Shown in pieces: positions 24,705-33,584 of a stretch of DNA of 64,000 bases. The stretch is from the NCBI RefSeq assembly GCF_012933365.1, contig NZ_JABBVZ010000005.1, positions 1 through 64,000 on the forward strand, given 5' to 3'. The first letter of the stretch is position 1. Each line of letters begins with the position of its first letter. Made by a program: the position numbers and the translations under genes. The notes beneath the pieces were generated by a model. It was not told the DNA's origin. It saw nothing but the letters and a program-made list of their open reading frames with translations, and ran no database searches. This stretch comes from Sulfobacillus harzensis. GTDB lineage: Bacteria; Bacillota; Sulfobacillia; Sulfobacillales; Sulfobacillaceae.

Positions 24705-26096
24705 ATGGCTTCCGGGTTGAAGAAGGCCGCTCAAAAAAATGATGCGCTCGTGCGCCTATTGGGCGTGACTAAAATGTACAAGCAGCCCGACAACTATGAT
24801 ATCCGGGTTCTGGATGACATCACCTTGGATATTCAACCGGCCGAATTTATTGCCCTCTTGGGTCCCAGTGGGTCCGGAAAATCAACGCTTCTGCGCATCA
24901 TAACCGGCCTGGCCGCGCCATCATACGGCACCGTGCTCTATCGCGGACGACCCATCGAAGGGCCGAATCCGCGGGCTGCCATGGTATTTCAGAGCTTTGC
25001 CCTCTATCCTTGGTTAACCGTCCAGCAGAATGTGGAGTTAGGCTTGGTGGCCAAGGGCGTCGAGCCCGAGGTGCGTCGCAAGCGGGCTATTGAACTCATC
25101 GATGTCATTGGTCTCAATGGCTATGAGGACGCCTTCCCCAAGGAACTCTCTGGGGGCATGCGGCAACGCGTCGGCTTCGCCCGGGCCCTTGCCGTGGACC
25201 CAGAACTGTTGTGCATGGATGAGCCTTTCTCCGCCCTCGACTTCTTGACGGCGGAAAATCTACGCTCAGAGCTTTTGGACTTGTGGCTGGAATCCAAAAT
25301 CCCCACGCGCGCCGTGCTGATGGTGACCCACGGCATTGAAGAGGCGGTCTACATGGCTGACCGCATCATCGTTCTGTCCAAAAATCCGGCCCGCATCGTA
25401 GCCGACTTGGAGAACTCCCTGCCATATCCGCGAAACCGCAAGGCCCCGGAATTTGTCCAGATGGTGGACCAAGTCTACAAAATCGTGACCGGATGGGACG
25501 ATGAGGAAGAAGAGGAAGACTTGACGACGGCGACCTCGGCCATACCGTCGGACGCCCAGGAGCTCGAAGAACGGCCTCGGTTGAAGCCCATCCCCTATGG
25601 GCACATTTCCATGCTTTCAGGCCTCATGGAACTGGTGCTGGATCGCGGCGGGCACGACGATCTATATCGCTTGGGCGCCGAGCTGTTTTTGGAAGTCGAT
25701 GATTTGCTGCCGGTTACGGAAACGGCGGAGTTGTTTCACTTGGCGGAGGTCAAGGAAGGCGACCTCTTCATTACCGACCTCGGCCGCACCTTTGTCGAAG
25801 GGGATATCAATGACCGCAAAGCCATCATCCGAGAACAGCTAAGAGACATCCCCATCTTTCGCCTCATCCAGCGGGTTTTAGTCACAAAAGCCAATCACGC
25901 CATGAACAAGGAGTTCTTTACGGACATTTTAGAGGAACATTTTTCCGTCGAAGAAGCTGAGCGGCAGCTTACGACCGCCATCAACTGGGGACGCTATGCC
26001 GACCTGTTTCACTATGACACCGACACCGAGCAACTATATTTGGATGAAGATCAAACCGAGGAGCGTCAGCCCGAGGAATTGCCACAAGAATCCTAA
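24705..26096 (+). CDS. ABC transporter ATP-binding protein with C-terminal AAA-associated domain
   Basis: A 463-residue ATPase. Walker A is GPSGSGKST, the Q loop is AMVFQSFALYPWLT, the signature is LSGGMRQRVGFARALA, Walker B is LLCMDEPFSALD and the H loop is MVTHGIEEA. After an acidic linker (DDEEEEEDL, about residue 275) comes a 180-residue domain of the AAA-associated C-terminal type (PIPYGHISMLSGLMELV...DLLPVTETAELF...GDLFITDLG). That domain is found on some NitT/TauT ATPases and is probably regulatory. Start ATG 24705 follows gaggtgg; the TTG at 24687 lacks spacing. Confidence 0.9.
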   Translation: MASGLKKAAQKNDALVRLLGVTKMYKQPDNYDIRVLDDITLDIQPAEFIALLGPSGSGKSTLLRIITGLAAPSYGTVLYRGRPIEGPNPRAAMVFQSFALYPWLTVQQNVELGLVAKGVEPEVRRKRAIELIDVIGLNGYEDAFPKELSGGMRQRVGFARALAVDPELLCMDEPFSALDFLTAENLRSELLDLWLESKIPTRAVLMVTHGIEEAVYMADRIIVLSKNPARIVADLENSLPYPRNRKAPEFVQMVDQVYKIVTGWDDEEEEEDLTTATSAIPSDAQELEERPRLKPIPYGHISMLSGLMELVLDRGGHDDLYRLGAELFLEVDDLLPVTETAELFHLAEVKEGDLFITDLGRTFVEGDINDRKAIIREQLRDIPIFRLIQRVLVTKANHAMNKEFFTDILEEHFSVEEAERQLTTAINWGRYADLFHYDTDTEQLYLDEDQTEERQPEELPQES

Positions 26097-26131
26097 CCGA
26101 TTCGGACATACTGGAATCGGAGGTGATCCGC

Positions 26132-26545
26132 ATGTCCTTATTGCGTTGGGATATGAACGACATGGAACGCCTGAAAGACGACATGACCCGCATGTGGGGC
26201 CGGATGCGGGAAGATTGGAACCTCGACCAAACCCGGCCGCACACCCATATGCACCAATTGGACCACGGATATTTGGCCGAGTTTGAATTGCCGGGCGTGA
26301 ACCCGGAACTGGTCAATATTGAAGTGGACGAAGAGGCGGTCATGGTCCAGGGTGAATTCCCAGCCTGTCCGGGCGAAGTGGACGCGCGCGCTGGACGCCC
26401 GTTCCACGTGGTGGTCTCTTGGCCGACGGAAATCAATCCGGACACCGCCGAGGCTGCCTGGCGCCACGGTCTGTTGTCCATCACCGCGCAAAAAGCGGCG
26501 GGACACCGCCGCCGGATCTCGCTCCACGACATCCAGCCGCAATAA
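26132..26545 (+). CDS. Hsp20/alpha-crystallin family small heat-shock protein
   Basis: A 137-residue chaperone that binds unfolding proteins. The alpha-crystallin core begins near GYLAEFELPGVNPELVNIEVDEEAVMVQGEF and ends in the family's A-x-x-x-x-G-L-L motif (AAWRHGLLSITAQK). The N-terminal arm is short, with Met-rich MNDMERLKDDMTRMWGRM typical of bacterial sHsps. The start at 26132 follows the near-perfect ggaggtgat, so translation should be strong. The middle segment CPGEVDARAGRPFHVVVSWP is less typical. A stem-loop follows the stop. Confidence 0.85.
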   Translation: MSLLRWDMNDMERLKDDMTRMWGRMREDWNLDQTRPHTHMHQLDHGYLAEFELPGVNPELVNIEVDEEAVMVQGEFPACPGEVDARAGRPFHVVVSWPTEINPDTAEAAWRHGLLSITAQKAAGHRRRISLHDIQPQ

Positions 26546-26550
26546 CGCGG

Positions 26551-26580
26551 CGACCCTCTGGGCTGTATCCCGGAGGGTCG
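26551..26580. terminator. Strong hairpin between hsp20 and convergent small gene
   Basis: cgaccctc with gagggtcg plus an inner ggg/ccc, loop ctgtat: about 12 bp with one wobble. It has no T run on either side. It separates two convergent genes and may act bidirectionally or as mRNA 3' protection. Confidence 0.5.
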
Positions 26581-26585
26581 CTGTA

Positions 26586-26870
26586 TCAATGGGGCCGGTT
26601 AGGCGGCAATTGATCCGGAGGCGGCGGCTTGCGACCGCTGAAGAACCCGGCCACAAAGCCTAACACCAAGCCTCCCAACACCGGCTGAAAAACCGAATCC
26701 GGCGGCCCTACCCAGACAATCGTGCCGCCTTCGGCGACAAGAACCGCGGCTAACGCAATGAGGATCACCTGCCCCATGGAAAAGCGGCCCATGGGTCTTC
26801 GGGAACGGCCTACTACCGATCCAATCACGGCCGACGACAGGGCCAAAAGAAGCGCCAAAACGGTTTTCAT
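26586..26870 (-). CDS. Small membrane protein of unknown function
   Basis: A 94-residue protein with three hydrophobic segments (LALLLALSSAVIGSVVG, VILIALAAVLVA, LGGLVLGFVAGFFSG) and a proline-rich hydrophilic tail. No family is recognised. It lies after leuS on the same strand, 88 nt downstream of nothing but intergenic DNA, with start ATG 26870. Conservation beside leuS would be needed to support a role. Confidence 0.55.
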   Translation of the reverse strand: MKTVLALLLALSSAVIGSVVGRSRRPMGRFSMGQVILIALAAVLVAEGGTIVWVGPPDSVFQPVLGGLVLGFVAGFFSGRKPPPPDQLPPNRPH

Positions 26871-26958
26871 TTAAAGGGCCCAGGGCGGCCTTCCCATCCT
26901 TTCGCTCCATGTCTGTCCCGATCGTACCAGCCCCCAGGCCCGCATTCAACCGCGACGC

Positions 26959-29403
26959 TCAACTCACCACCACATTGACCAGGCGCGCCGGAACCACCAC
27001 CACCTTTTTAATGGTGCGGCCTTCTAGGTGGGGCGTCAAACTTTCGTGAGCCAGCGCGGCCTCCCGGATGGCGTTTTCGTCCCAATCCGCATCGACGGTC
27101 AAGCGGCCCCGAACCTTGCCGTTCACCTGCACCACAATCTCGACTTCCTGCTCCTTGAGCCAGGCCGGATCATAGGTCGGCCAGGCGGCTAGATGAACGC
27201 TCTCTTGATGGCCCAGCCGGTGCCACAGCTCTTCGGCCAAATGCGGCGCCATGGGGGCCAGAAGCAACACCAACGTCCCCAGCAACTCTTGCTGTTCGTC
27301 AGCCTCGACGTGCTCTAAATCCTGATATAGCGCGTTGGTGTACTCCATTAGCGCGCTGACGGCGGTATTGAAGGCCCGCCGGACTCCGATATCCTCACCC
27401 ACTTTCTTTATCGTGCGGGCCTGAATGCGCTTTAAGGATTCTCGCGCCTTGGCGTCCGATCCCGATGAATGCGGGCGGACTACCAGCCGGAAGACGCGTT
27501 GCAGGAATCGGTACGTGCCTTCTACCCCCTGCTGCGACCACTCAAAATCCTTTTCCGGCGGTGCCGCGAACAGCATGAAGAGGCGGGTCGCATCCGTGCC
27601 CCATTCGGCCAAAATGGTCTCCGGGCTCAGGGTGTTGCCCTTGGACTTGGACATCTTGGCACCCCCATAGACCACCATTCCCTGTACCAACAGGCTTTTG
27701 AACGGCTCGTCGGCGTCTATCCATCCCGCATCGTGCAGCACCTTGGTGAAGAATCGGGAGTACAGCATGTGCAGCACAGCGTGTTCCTTGCCGCCGACAT
27801 ATTCGTCAACCGGCATCCAGTAGTTGGCCAGCTCGGAATTAAAGGGTTCGGAAACGCTCTCGGGCGATGTGTAGCGCAAATAGTACCAGCTGGAGTCCAC
27901 AAAGGTATCCATGGTGTCCGTCTCCCGCCGTGCCGGTGCACCACACCTTGGACAGACGGTATTGACCCAATCCTCGGCTTGCGCCAACGGTGACGCACCG
28001 CGTCCGGTAAAGGCTACATTGTCCGGCAACAGCACCGGCAACTGGTCTTTGGGAACCGGTACCGGACCGCACGATGGGCAGTGGATAATGGGAATGGGTG
28101 CGCCCCAATAACGCTGTCGGGAAATGAGCCAATCCCGCATGCGATAGCTGACTCGAGGCTCGCCGAAGCCCATGCTCTTCAAATGATCGGCAATGGCAGA
28201 CTTGGCAGCCTCAGAATCCATCCCGCTAAACCGCCCTGAATCCACCAGCACCCCGGGAGCCACATAAGGCAGCTCCGGCTCCTCATGAGATGCGGGCTGA
28301 ACCACCCGGCGAATGGGCAACTGATATTTCACCGCGTAGAGGTAGTCCCGCTGGTCGTGGGCGGGAACCCCCATTACCGCCCCTGTGCCGTAGTCGGCCA
28401 GCACATAGTTGGCCACCCAGACCGGGATGGGATCGCCGGTCAGCGGATGGCGGGCAAAGACCCCGGTAAACACCCCGCGTTTTTCGGTGTTTTCGGCTGT
28501 CCGCTCCATGTCGCTGACCAAGCGTTCCCGCTCCACGAAGCCCCGCACGGTGGCCTCCTCCGGTCGGCCCTGAATGATTTTTTGAACCAAGGGGTGCTCG
28601 GGCGCCAGCACAATATAGGTCGCTCCATAAAGGGTGTCCGGGCGCGTCGTGAAGACGCGCACTCGGTCAGGAAAGCCGATTAGCTCAAACTCGACCGCCG
28701 CCCCCTCGCTGCGTCCAATCCAATGGGTTTGCTGGGCCTTGATTTCCTCCGGCCAATCAATGGTTTTCAATCCTTCCAGCAGTCGATCAGCGTAGGCGGT
28801 AATGCGGAAATACCATTGCGTCAGATCGCGCTTGGTCACGACCGAGTCGCAGCGCCAACACAGCCCATCCTCGACCTGTTCGTTGGCCAGCACGGTCTCG
28901 CAACTCGGGCACCAGTTCACGGCGCCGGCCCGCTGATATGCCAATCCTCGCTCAAAGAAGAGCAAGAAGAGCTCTTGGGTGAAGCGATAATAATCGGGCA
29001 GACAAGTGGTCACCTCGCGACTCCAATCAAACGACAGCCCCATCTGCTGCATCTGCCGCTTCATGTAGTCGATGTTGCCCATGGTTGAGACCTTAGGCGG
29101 GATACCCGATTTGATGGCAGCATTCTCCGCCGGCATGCCAAAAGCATCCCAGCCCATCGGATGCAGTACCGCGTATCCGGCCATGCGATGGTATCGGGCA
29201 ATCACGTCCCCGAGCGTGTAAACCCGAACATGCCCCATGTGCAAGTGGCCGGATGGATAGGGGAACTGCTCGAGGCAGTAGAATTTGGGTTGTTGAGACG
29301 TCAAGGGCGCGCGATAGGGCTGGGTTTCGTCCCAACGCTGACGCCAATAATTTTCAACGGCGCCGACATCATAGCGCTCCGGTATTTGCGTTTTCTCCTC
29401 CAA
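26959..29403 (-). CDS. leuS: Leucyl-tRNA synthetase
   Basis: An 814-residue class I synthetase that charges tRNA-Leu. The HIGH motif appears as PYPSGHLHMGHVRVYT near residue 55, and KMSKS as GGAKMSKSKGN near 575. The zinc-type cysteines CPSCETVLANEQV...CWRC are near 155, the editing (CP1) domain includes TTRPDTLYGATY, and WYYLRYTSP lies before KMSKS. The length matches bacterial LeuS. Expression is controlled by the T-box leader upstream. Start ATG 29403 follows ttggagg at 7 nt. Confidence 0.97.
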   Translation of the reverse strand: MEEKTQIPERYDVGAVENYWRQRWDETQPYRAPLTSQQPKFYCLEQFPYPSGHLHMGHVRVYTLGDVIARYHRMAGYAVLHPMGWDAFGMPAENAAIKSGIPPKVSTMGNIDYMKRQMQQMGLSFDWSREVTTCLPDYYRFTQELFLLFFERGLAYQRAGAVNWCPSCETVLANEQVEDGLCWRCDSVVTKRDLTQWYFRITAYADRLLEGLKTIDWPEEIKAQQTHWIGRSEGAAVEFELIGFPDRVRVFTTRPDTLYGATYIVLAPEHPLVQKIIQGRPEEATVRGFVERERLVSDMERTAENTEKRGVFTGVFARHPLTGDPIPVWVANYVLADYGTGAVMGVPAHDQRDYLYAVKYQLPIRRVVQPASHEEPELPYVAPGVLVDSGRFSGMDSEAAKSAIADHLKSMGFGEPRVSYRMRDWLISRQRYWGAPIPIIHCPSCGPVPVPKDQLPVLLPDNVAFTGRGASPLAQAEDWVNTVCPRCGAPARRETDTMDTFVDSSWYYLRYTSPESVSEPFNSELANYWMPVDEYVGGKEHAVLHMLYSRFFTKVLHDAGWIDADEPFKSLLVQGMVVYGGAKMSKSKGNTLSPETILAEWGTDATRLFMLFAAPPEKDFEWSQQGVEGTYRFLQRVFRLVVRPHSSGSDAKARESLKRIQARTIKKVGEDIGVRRAFNTAVSALMEYTNALYQDLEHVEADEQQELLGTLVLLLAPMAPHLAEELWHRLGHQESVHLAAWPTYDPAWLKEQEVEIVVQVNGKVRGRLTVDADWDENAIREAALAHESLTPHLEGRTIKKVVVVPARLVNVVVS

Positions 29404-29634
29404 CTGACCATTCCTCCAAATAAAAAATCCCTAGCGTTGACTAGGGACGAGCGCTGCCCGCGGTACCACCCCAATTAGCCCCCACTGGGACTCTCTCGGC
29501 CGAGCGTTAACGGGCTCTCCCCAGTCTCCCCCGGTGAGAAGAAGCCTCTGTCCGTTGGCTTTCACCACTCCCAACTCGCTAGATGGCCAGATCGCTTCGT
29601 ATTCGGGATCATCGACACTATTCTCGTTTTGCAT
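29404..29634 (-). promoter_or_regulatory. T-box riboswitch of leuS
   Basis: The minus strand carries the T-box sequence gguggaaccgcg-like ggtggtaccgcg (29470..29459). Upstream, a long stem I has an apical segment gttgg...gccaac. The internal loop contains CUC followed by A (29538..29535), as expected for a leucine specifier. Uncharged tRNA-Leu pairing would stabilise the antiterminator and switch on leuS. A rho-independent terminator follows the T-box. Confidence 0.88.
29422..29447 (-). terminator. T-box-controlled terminator of leuS leader
   Basis: tccctag-tcaacg-ctaggga followed by tttttt on the minus strand; the 5' part of the stem competes with the T-box antiterminator. Confidence 0.85.
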
Positions 29635-29663
29635 ATTTTACGAAAGCCGACGAGAAAACGCAA
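29635..29663 (-). promoter_or_regulatory. leuS promoter
   Basis: ttgcgt (29663..29658), 17 nt, taaaat (29640..29635), placed directly ahead of the T-box leader. The DNA from 29664 to 29955 holds no recognised gene. It contains inverted repeats ccccgt...acgggg (29706-29732) and gtcacgg...ccgtgac (about 29778-29836) of unknown meaning. Confidence 0.6.
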
Positions 29664-29955
29664 ATTCGCCACGTCGTTCGGGGCGGCCGGTTTCTACTGC
29701 TAATCCCCGTCACCAATACCGTCTCACGGGGATGATGCCCCCCTCGAACCGAAAGCGAAGGACGTGACAGCAAAAGGTCCGGTCACGGAGAGCTTCGCCT
29801 GCCTGGAGACCTGGCTGCCAAACAGGTCCCGTGACGGAAGGATCGATAATCGACGGCGACAGATGAGCCCCCGACACGTACCAAAACCGAGACTTCACCG
29901 GCAGTTTGCATCGTCTTATGGTTTCGGTGCCAATTCAAGTACCCCATGATACTCC

Positions 29956-29964
29956 TGCTATAAT
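29956..29964 (+). promoter_or_regulatory. padR promoter, extended -10
   Basis: TGC followed by a perfect tataat (29959-29964). The -35 is poor (ttcaag at 19 nt spacing), typical of extended -10 promoters. It lies 45 nt before the PadR start. Confidence 0.55.
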
Positions 29965-30008
29965 AAGATAGTACCTCCGCAAGCGAAACCGGCCACGAGG
30001 TGAGATGT

Positions 30009-30587
30009 GTGCGCGAGAGAGAACTTTTACTGCTGGGCATCCTCATGGCCCATAGCCAACATGGCTACCAAATCAATGAGTTTATCGAGATGAACTTGAG
30101 TCGGGTCACCGATATGAAGAAATCCACCGCCTATGCCACCTTAGACCGCTTGGCCGTACAGGGGCTCGTGGAGGTTCACAGCGAACAGGCCGGCAATAGA
30201 CCGGTTCGCAAAGTCTATTCCATCACAGCGCAGGGGATGCAGTACTTTCGCAATCTGCTTAAGGACAATTTAATGAGTGGCGACAAGATGCAGTTTACCG
30301 GCGACATCGGCCTGATGTTCATTGATCATCTCTCCAAAGAGGACGCGGTCCACTTCCTAGAAGAGCGTCGGGAATCATTAAGTCGTGAAATTGCACGCCA
30401 CGAACAAGCCCCGCCCCATGGATTTGGCCTGGGTGTCGATCTCGCGATGGATCATCATCTCGCGCACCTAAAACTGGACCACGAGTGGCTCACCCAGGTT
30501 ATTAACGATTTACGATACAATAGTCCCGATGACGCCGCTTCAGCGGTACCCAACCATGACCTGACAAGCAAGGGGGTCTCACATTAA
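30009..30587 (+). CDS. PadR-family transcriptional regulator
   Basis: A 192-residue regulator with an N-terminal winged helix: RELLLLGILMAHSQHGYQINEFIE and STAYATLDRLAVQGLVEVHSEQ...RPVRKVYSITAQGMQYF. These match PadR, where the recognition helix follows the Y-x-x-L-x-x-L pattern. The C-terminal half (LSKEDAVHFLEERRESLSREIARHEQA) is the dimerisation helix of the Vir_act_alpha_C type. Start chosen: GTG 30009, behind gaggtgag; an alternative GTG 30000 has none. The stop TAA overlaps an ATT codon that may start the next gene. Ligand and targets are unknown. Confidence 0.85.
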   Translation: MRERELLLLGILMAHSQHGYQINEFIEMNLSRVTDMKKSTAYATLDRLAVQGLVEVHSEQAGNRPVRKVYSITAQGMQYFRNLLKDNLMSGDKMQFTGDIGLMFIDHLSKEDAVHFLEERRESLSREIARHEQAPPHGFGLGVDLAMDHHLAHLKLDHEWLTQVINDLRYNSPDDAASAVPNHDLTSKGVSH

Positions 30588-30801
30588 ACGCTTGCCCGTA
30601 GTCCGATGGGCCCAAGAAGTCACGCCTTCGATCACCATGAACGCTCAAAAGAAGCTGCGTGACATGGCCCCGGCGGAGTCTCGGCACCACATCACGCAGT
30701 CAGTGCCCCTTTTGCCCGTGTCTAATACCGATCTCACCCGTTCATCTAGGCAGCAGATCGCCGGTAAGCTGGCAACCGAGGACTTCAACTACGACTGGTA
30801 G
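30583..30801 (+). CDS. Small hypothetical protein, possibly ATT-initiated
   Basis: I do not recognise it. The frame reads (M)KRLPVVRWAQEVTPSIT, with MNAQKKLRDMAPAESRHH further on, and ends NYDW, about 72 residues. Its only sensible ribosome site (aaggggg, 6 nt spacing) points to an ATT at 30583 that overlaps the PadR stop as ATTAA. The nearest classical start is TTG 30592, too far from the site. It overlaps the convergent monooxygenase gene by 13 nt. Either it is a coupled accessory protein or the frame is fortuitous. Confidence 0.38.
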   Translation: MKRLPVVRWAQEVTPSITMNAQKKLRDMAPAESRHHITQSVPLLPVSNTDLTRSSRQQIAGKLATEDFNYDW

Positions 30802-31085
30802 ACCACCGTGTACTTCTCAATCTTCGAACCCGTCGCGGGCGACCTCGAGGTTCGGTCATGGGAGTGAGCCTGGGCAAACGCATCGCTGTTTCTCCAGGCC
30901 TCAAAATCGGCCTCGCTTTCCCACTTGGTGTAGACGACCTGTTTATTTTCGCCCACGGCATCCAAAAACTGGAATTCAAGACACCCAGGGATCTTCTTCA
31001 TATTTTCACCAGAGCCGGCAAACATTTGCGCCATGTGGCCCTTGGCGTCCTCGGGAATACTCAGCACGTTCATCACGACGTACAT
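30789..31085 (-). CDS. Antibiotic-biosynthesis-monooxygenase/haem-degrading (HmoA/IsdG-like) protein
   Basis: A 98-residue ABM-fold protein. The start MYVVMNVLSIPEDAKGHMAQMFAGSG and the sequence IPGCLEFQFLDAVGENKQVVYTKWESEADFEAW...AFAQAH follow the HmoA/HmoB pattern, with the W-x-S-x-x-x-F-x-x-W block and a His near the end as possible haem ligand. Such proteins cleave haem to release iron or are small monooxygenases. Start ATG 31085 follows ggggaggg. A perfect palindrome upstream may be its operator. Confidence 0.78.
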   Translation of the reverse strand: MYVVMNVLSIPEDAKGHMAQMFAGSGENMKKIPGCLEFQFLDAVGENKQVVYTKWESEADFEAWRNSDAFAQAHSHDRTSRSPATGSKIEKYTVVYQS

Positions 31086-31176
31086 TGATGCAGCCCTCCC
31101 CGCTGATAGTGGTTAGATGGTGGAACACTTCTGACGTTCATCCCGTCCTCAGCAACATACCATAGTCATATCCGAT

Positions 31177-31193
31177 TAGTCCATATTGGACTA
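31177..31193. promoter_or_regulatory. Perfect palindrome, candidate operator
   Basis: tagtcca-tat-tggacta is a 7-3-7 perfect inverted repeat, 92 bp upstream of the haem-oxygenase-like gene and about 170 bp before the EAL gene. It does not match the Fur or DtxR consensus as I know them. It could be the site of the nearby PadR protein or of a metal regulator. Confidence 0.45.
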
Positions 31194-31304
31194 TAGCAAT
31201 TGAAGCATGCCCGTTGAGATGACTGTCGAAACGGAGGCCAAGCGAAGGTAGTCAAAATGCCGACTCTGAAAAAACTTGCGGTCGAAAAAAGGAGAATGAT
31301 TTTG

Positions 31305-31355
31305 GTGAACAGAATCTCAAACGGCGCGGAAGTTTTGCCATTCAATATTTTGTGA
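31305..31355 (+). CDS. Possible leader peptide (16 aa) before EAL gene
   Basis: GTG 31305 (or TTG 31302) lies 8 to 12 nt after aaaggag and opens a 16-codon frame, VNRISNGAEVLPFNIL. Its TGA (31353-31355) overlaps the ribosome site gtgaggt of the EAL gene. The arrangement suggests translational coupling; no attenuator hairpin was seen. It may be chance. Confidence 0.28.
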   Translation: MNRISNGAEVLPFNIL

Positions 31356-31364
31356 GGTAAGAGT

Positions 31365-33584
31365 ATGGAGGAAACGCTTTGGGAGCTATCCCGGCTGTAC
31401 CAGGTTTGGCGCGAGGCGCCCGCGCTGGACGTGGTGTTTCAGCCCTTGGTGCATATCCCCAGCGGTCAAGCCTTTGGTTTTGAGGCCCTAAGTCGGCCTC
31501 GGCTCGATGAGCGCCCCGTACCGATCGGCTTGTTGTTGGAATCGGCAGCTGGTACTGGCTCGCTGTCGACGTTTGACGAAATTGCCCTTCCGGCGATTTT
31601 TCGGGCGGCGGAACGCCTTCGGTTTCCATCGCATTTGCGGCTTTTCGTCAATGTCTCGCCTTTGACGCTGTTAAACCCGGACTTGTTGTTTCAGGCTTTG
31701 GCGTCGGTCGATCTCAAGCCGGAGCAAATGGTCATAGAAATCTCGGAACGAGAATCTATTCCGGAGTCCCTTCCTTTGGTGGAATTGCTGGCGCCCTTCC
31801 GCCGTGTGGGAATGGCCGTGGCCCTGGACGACTTTGGCGCCGGCTACTCCGGACTCAATCGCTTAGTCGGGCTCGATCCGGACTTTGCCAAGATCGATCT
31901 GAACCTGGTGCGGAATATTGACCAGAGCACCGTCAAGTATGCATTGGTCGAAAGTACGGTACGGTTTGCGCGCCAGGCCGGCCACTTGGAGATTCTAGCG
32001 GAAGGCATCGAAACTCCCGCTGAATTAGTCACGCTGCACGAGTTAGGGGTCGCTCTCGGGCAAGGCTTCCTCTTGGGAAAGCCCGCCCCCCATCTCGTGG
32101 TCGTGCCTCATCAAATCCCGCTCGCCAAAAAAACCCGACGGGCCCCCGATGCCCAGGCGCAACTGCAGGCCTTTTTAACTACCTCGCATCGCTTGGTGGA
32201 CGGCATCGCCGCCGGGGAAGGCATGGCGAGCCATATGGTGCATTTGACGGCCCGTCTTTTAGGCGCCGATCACGTTATCTTATGGACGCCGACCAGCGAC
32301 GGCCTGGAATTTCGCTATGCTTGGCCCAAGGAGCCTCCCACGGAGCGAATCCCGTTCGACATGGGCCATCCCGTATACCAGGCGCTGGTCGACCGACACA
32401 CCAAGATTCTGCAGTCCCCATCGGACCTAAGCCCCGGTGCTGAGGGTCATGGCATGCAATCCATGATGATTATCCCGGTGGTCGATCATCAGAAGAGTCG
32501 TGCGGTCCTGTCGGTCGGCTTTTCCACACCGCTTCATATCCGTCCCGAGGATATTGCCGTAGCCGAAGGGGTGGCGCGGTTGATGGCGTTGACCTGGGTG
32601 TCCGATGAGAGCCCTCGCGAGGATGTTCCGGCTTTTGGGGAACCGCTCTTTGAAGCCATCTCCACGCTGGTAGCCCAAGGAGACTTGGATCCCTTGTTGG
32701 CCAAGGTGATGGAAGCAGCGCTGTCTGTTTCGGGAGGCCACCTTGGCTATATCGGCATCTTGACGGATGAAGCGCTGCATTGCGTCACTGCGGACGAGGA
32801 ATCGTTTGACTTTGACCGTGAGGATCTCTTCGATCCCACCACCGATGATGGCCGGGGGCCGGTCGGCCAGGTGCTGCAGCGCCAAGCCTCAATGGTGATT
32901 CAAGACATTGACATCGAGCCGACCTTGGACCCTTGGCGTAAAGAAATGCTCGAAGACGGCATCCAGGCGGCCTTAGGCATCCCGTTGCTCTCCAGTGGAC
33001 GGGTGCTCGGCATCCTCAAAGTGTATCACAGCCGCAAAAACGGCTTCGAGCCGGCTCGGGTTCGGCGCTTGGAAGCCTTAGCCTCGTTGGCCACCACCAT
33101 TATTGAAAAATGGCAGGAAACCCATGCGGAAGCACGGCAGGCGATACGGGACAAATCTCAGCGGGTTATTGCATTGCTCCCGGAGCTCATCAAATCGCCC
33201 AGCGGAGCGGCCGGCCATCGCGCCGTGCAGAACACGCTGCTGGAACTCATGGAAGGCGATCAAACGGGAGTGCTTCGCCCTGACGCTGACGGACAGTTGG
33301 CGGCCGTCGATGGTGCCCTTCCCAGGCGTCGGGCAACGGCGATTACCCGCGTCGCCAAGGAAGCCATGGCCAAGAAATGTGTGGTCTTTGACGCCTCACC
33401 GGCGGGCGTGGCCGCCATCCCTCTCTTGATTGGCGGACAAGCCATCGGCGCCATTTGGGTCACCGGGCAGCCTGACGCCATGCGAAAGGCCGAAACCCTG
33501 AGCCATTCGCTGACCCCCCACCTGCTGTTGCTTTCGCTGGCGGGAAGCGTCGCCTGTCTCATGGAAGACGGACGGCTTCTCTAA
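31365..33584 (+). CDS. EAL-domain cyclic-di-GMP phosphodiesterase with C-terminal GAF domains
   Basis: A 739-residue protein. The EAL domain (about 20-245) keeps the catalytic residues: FEALSRPR (EAL), FVNVSP (Asn), IEISERE (Glu), LDDFGAGYS (DDFGxGYS), AKIDLNLV (Lys), LAEGIET (Glu) and [12 protein letters not shown] (Gln). It should therefore hydrolyse c-di-GMP. The rest consists of GAF-like sensory regions: about 265-400, 420-590 ([37 protein letters not shown]) and a third, 640-735 ([18 protein letters not shown]). No membrane segment or GGDEF is seen. Having EAL first and three GAFs after is an unusual order. Start ATG 31365 follows gtgaggt. Confidence 0.9.
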   Translation: MEETLWELSRLYQVWREAPALDVVFQPLVHIPSGQAFGFEALSRPRLDERPVPIGLLLESAAGTGSLSTFDEIALPAIFRAAERLRFPSHLRLFVNVSPLTLLNPDLLFQALASVDLKPEQMVIEISERESIPESLPLVELLAPFRRVGMAVALDDFGAGYSGLNRLVGLDPDFAKIDLNLVRNIDQSTVKYALVESTVRFARQAGHLEILAEGIETPAELVTLHELGVALGQGFLLGKPAPHLVVVPHQIPLAKKTRRAPDAQAQLQAFLTTSHRLVDGIAAGEGMASHMVHLTARLLGADHVILWTPTSDGLEFRYAWPKEPPTERIPFDMGHPVYQALVDRHTKILQSPSDLSPGAEGHGMQSMMIIPVVDHQKSRAVLSVGFSTPLHIRPEDIAVAEGVARLMALTWVSDESPREDVPAFGEPLFEAISTLVAQGDLDPLLAKVMEAALSVSGGHLGYIGILTDEALHCVTADEESFDFDREDLFDPTTDDGRGPVGQVLQRQASMVIQDIDIEPTLDPWRKEMLEDGIQAALGIPLLSSGRVLGILKVYHSRKNGFEPARVRRLEALASLATTIIEKWQETHAEARQAIRDKSQRVIALLPELIKSPSGAAGHRAVQNTLLELMEGDQTGVLRPDADGQLAAVDGALPRRRATAITRVAKEAMAKKCVVFDASPAGVAAIPLLIGGQAIGAIWVTGQPDAMRKAETLSHSLTPHLLLLSLAGSVACLMEDGRLL

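Noticed and set aside
26551-26580. The hairpin after hsp20 as a classical rho-independent terminator
   Set aside because: The stem is strong but there is no T run on either strand; kept as a hairpin of probable 3'-end function only.
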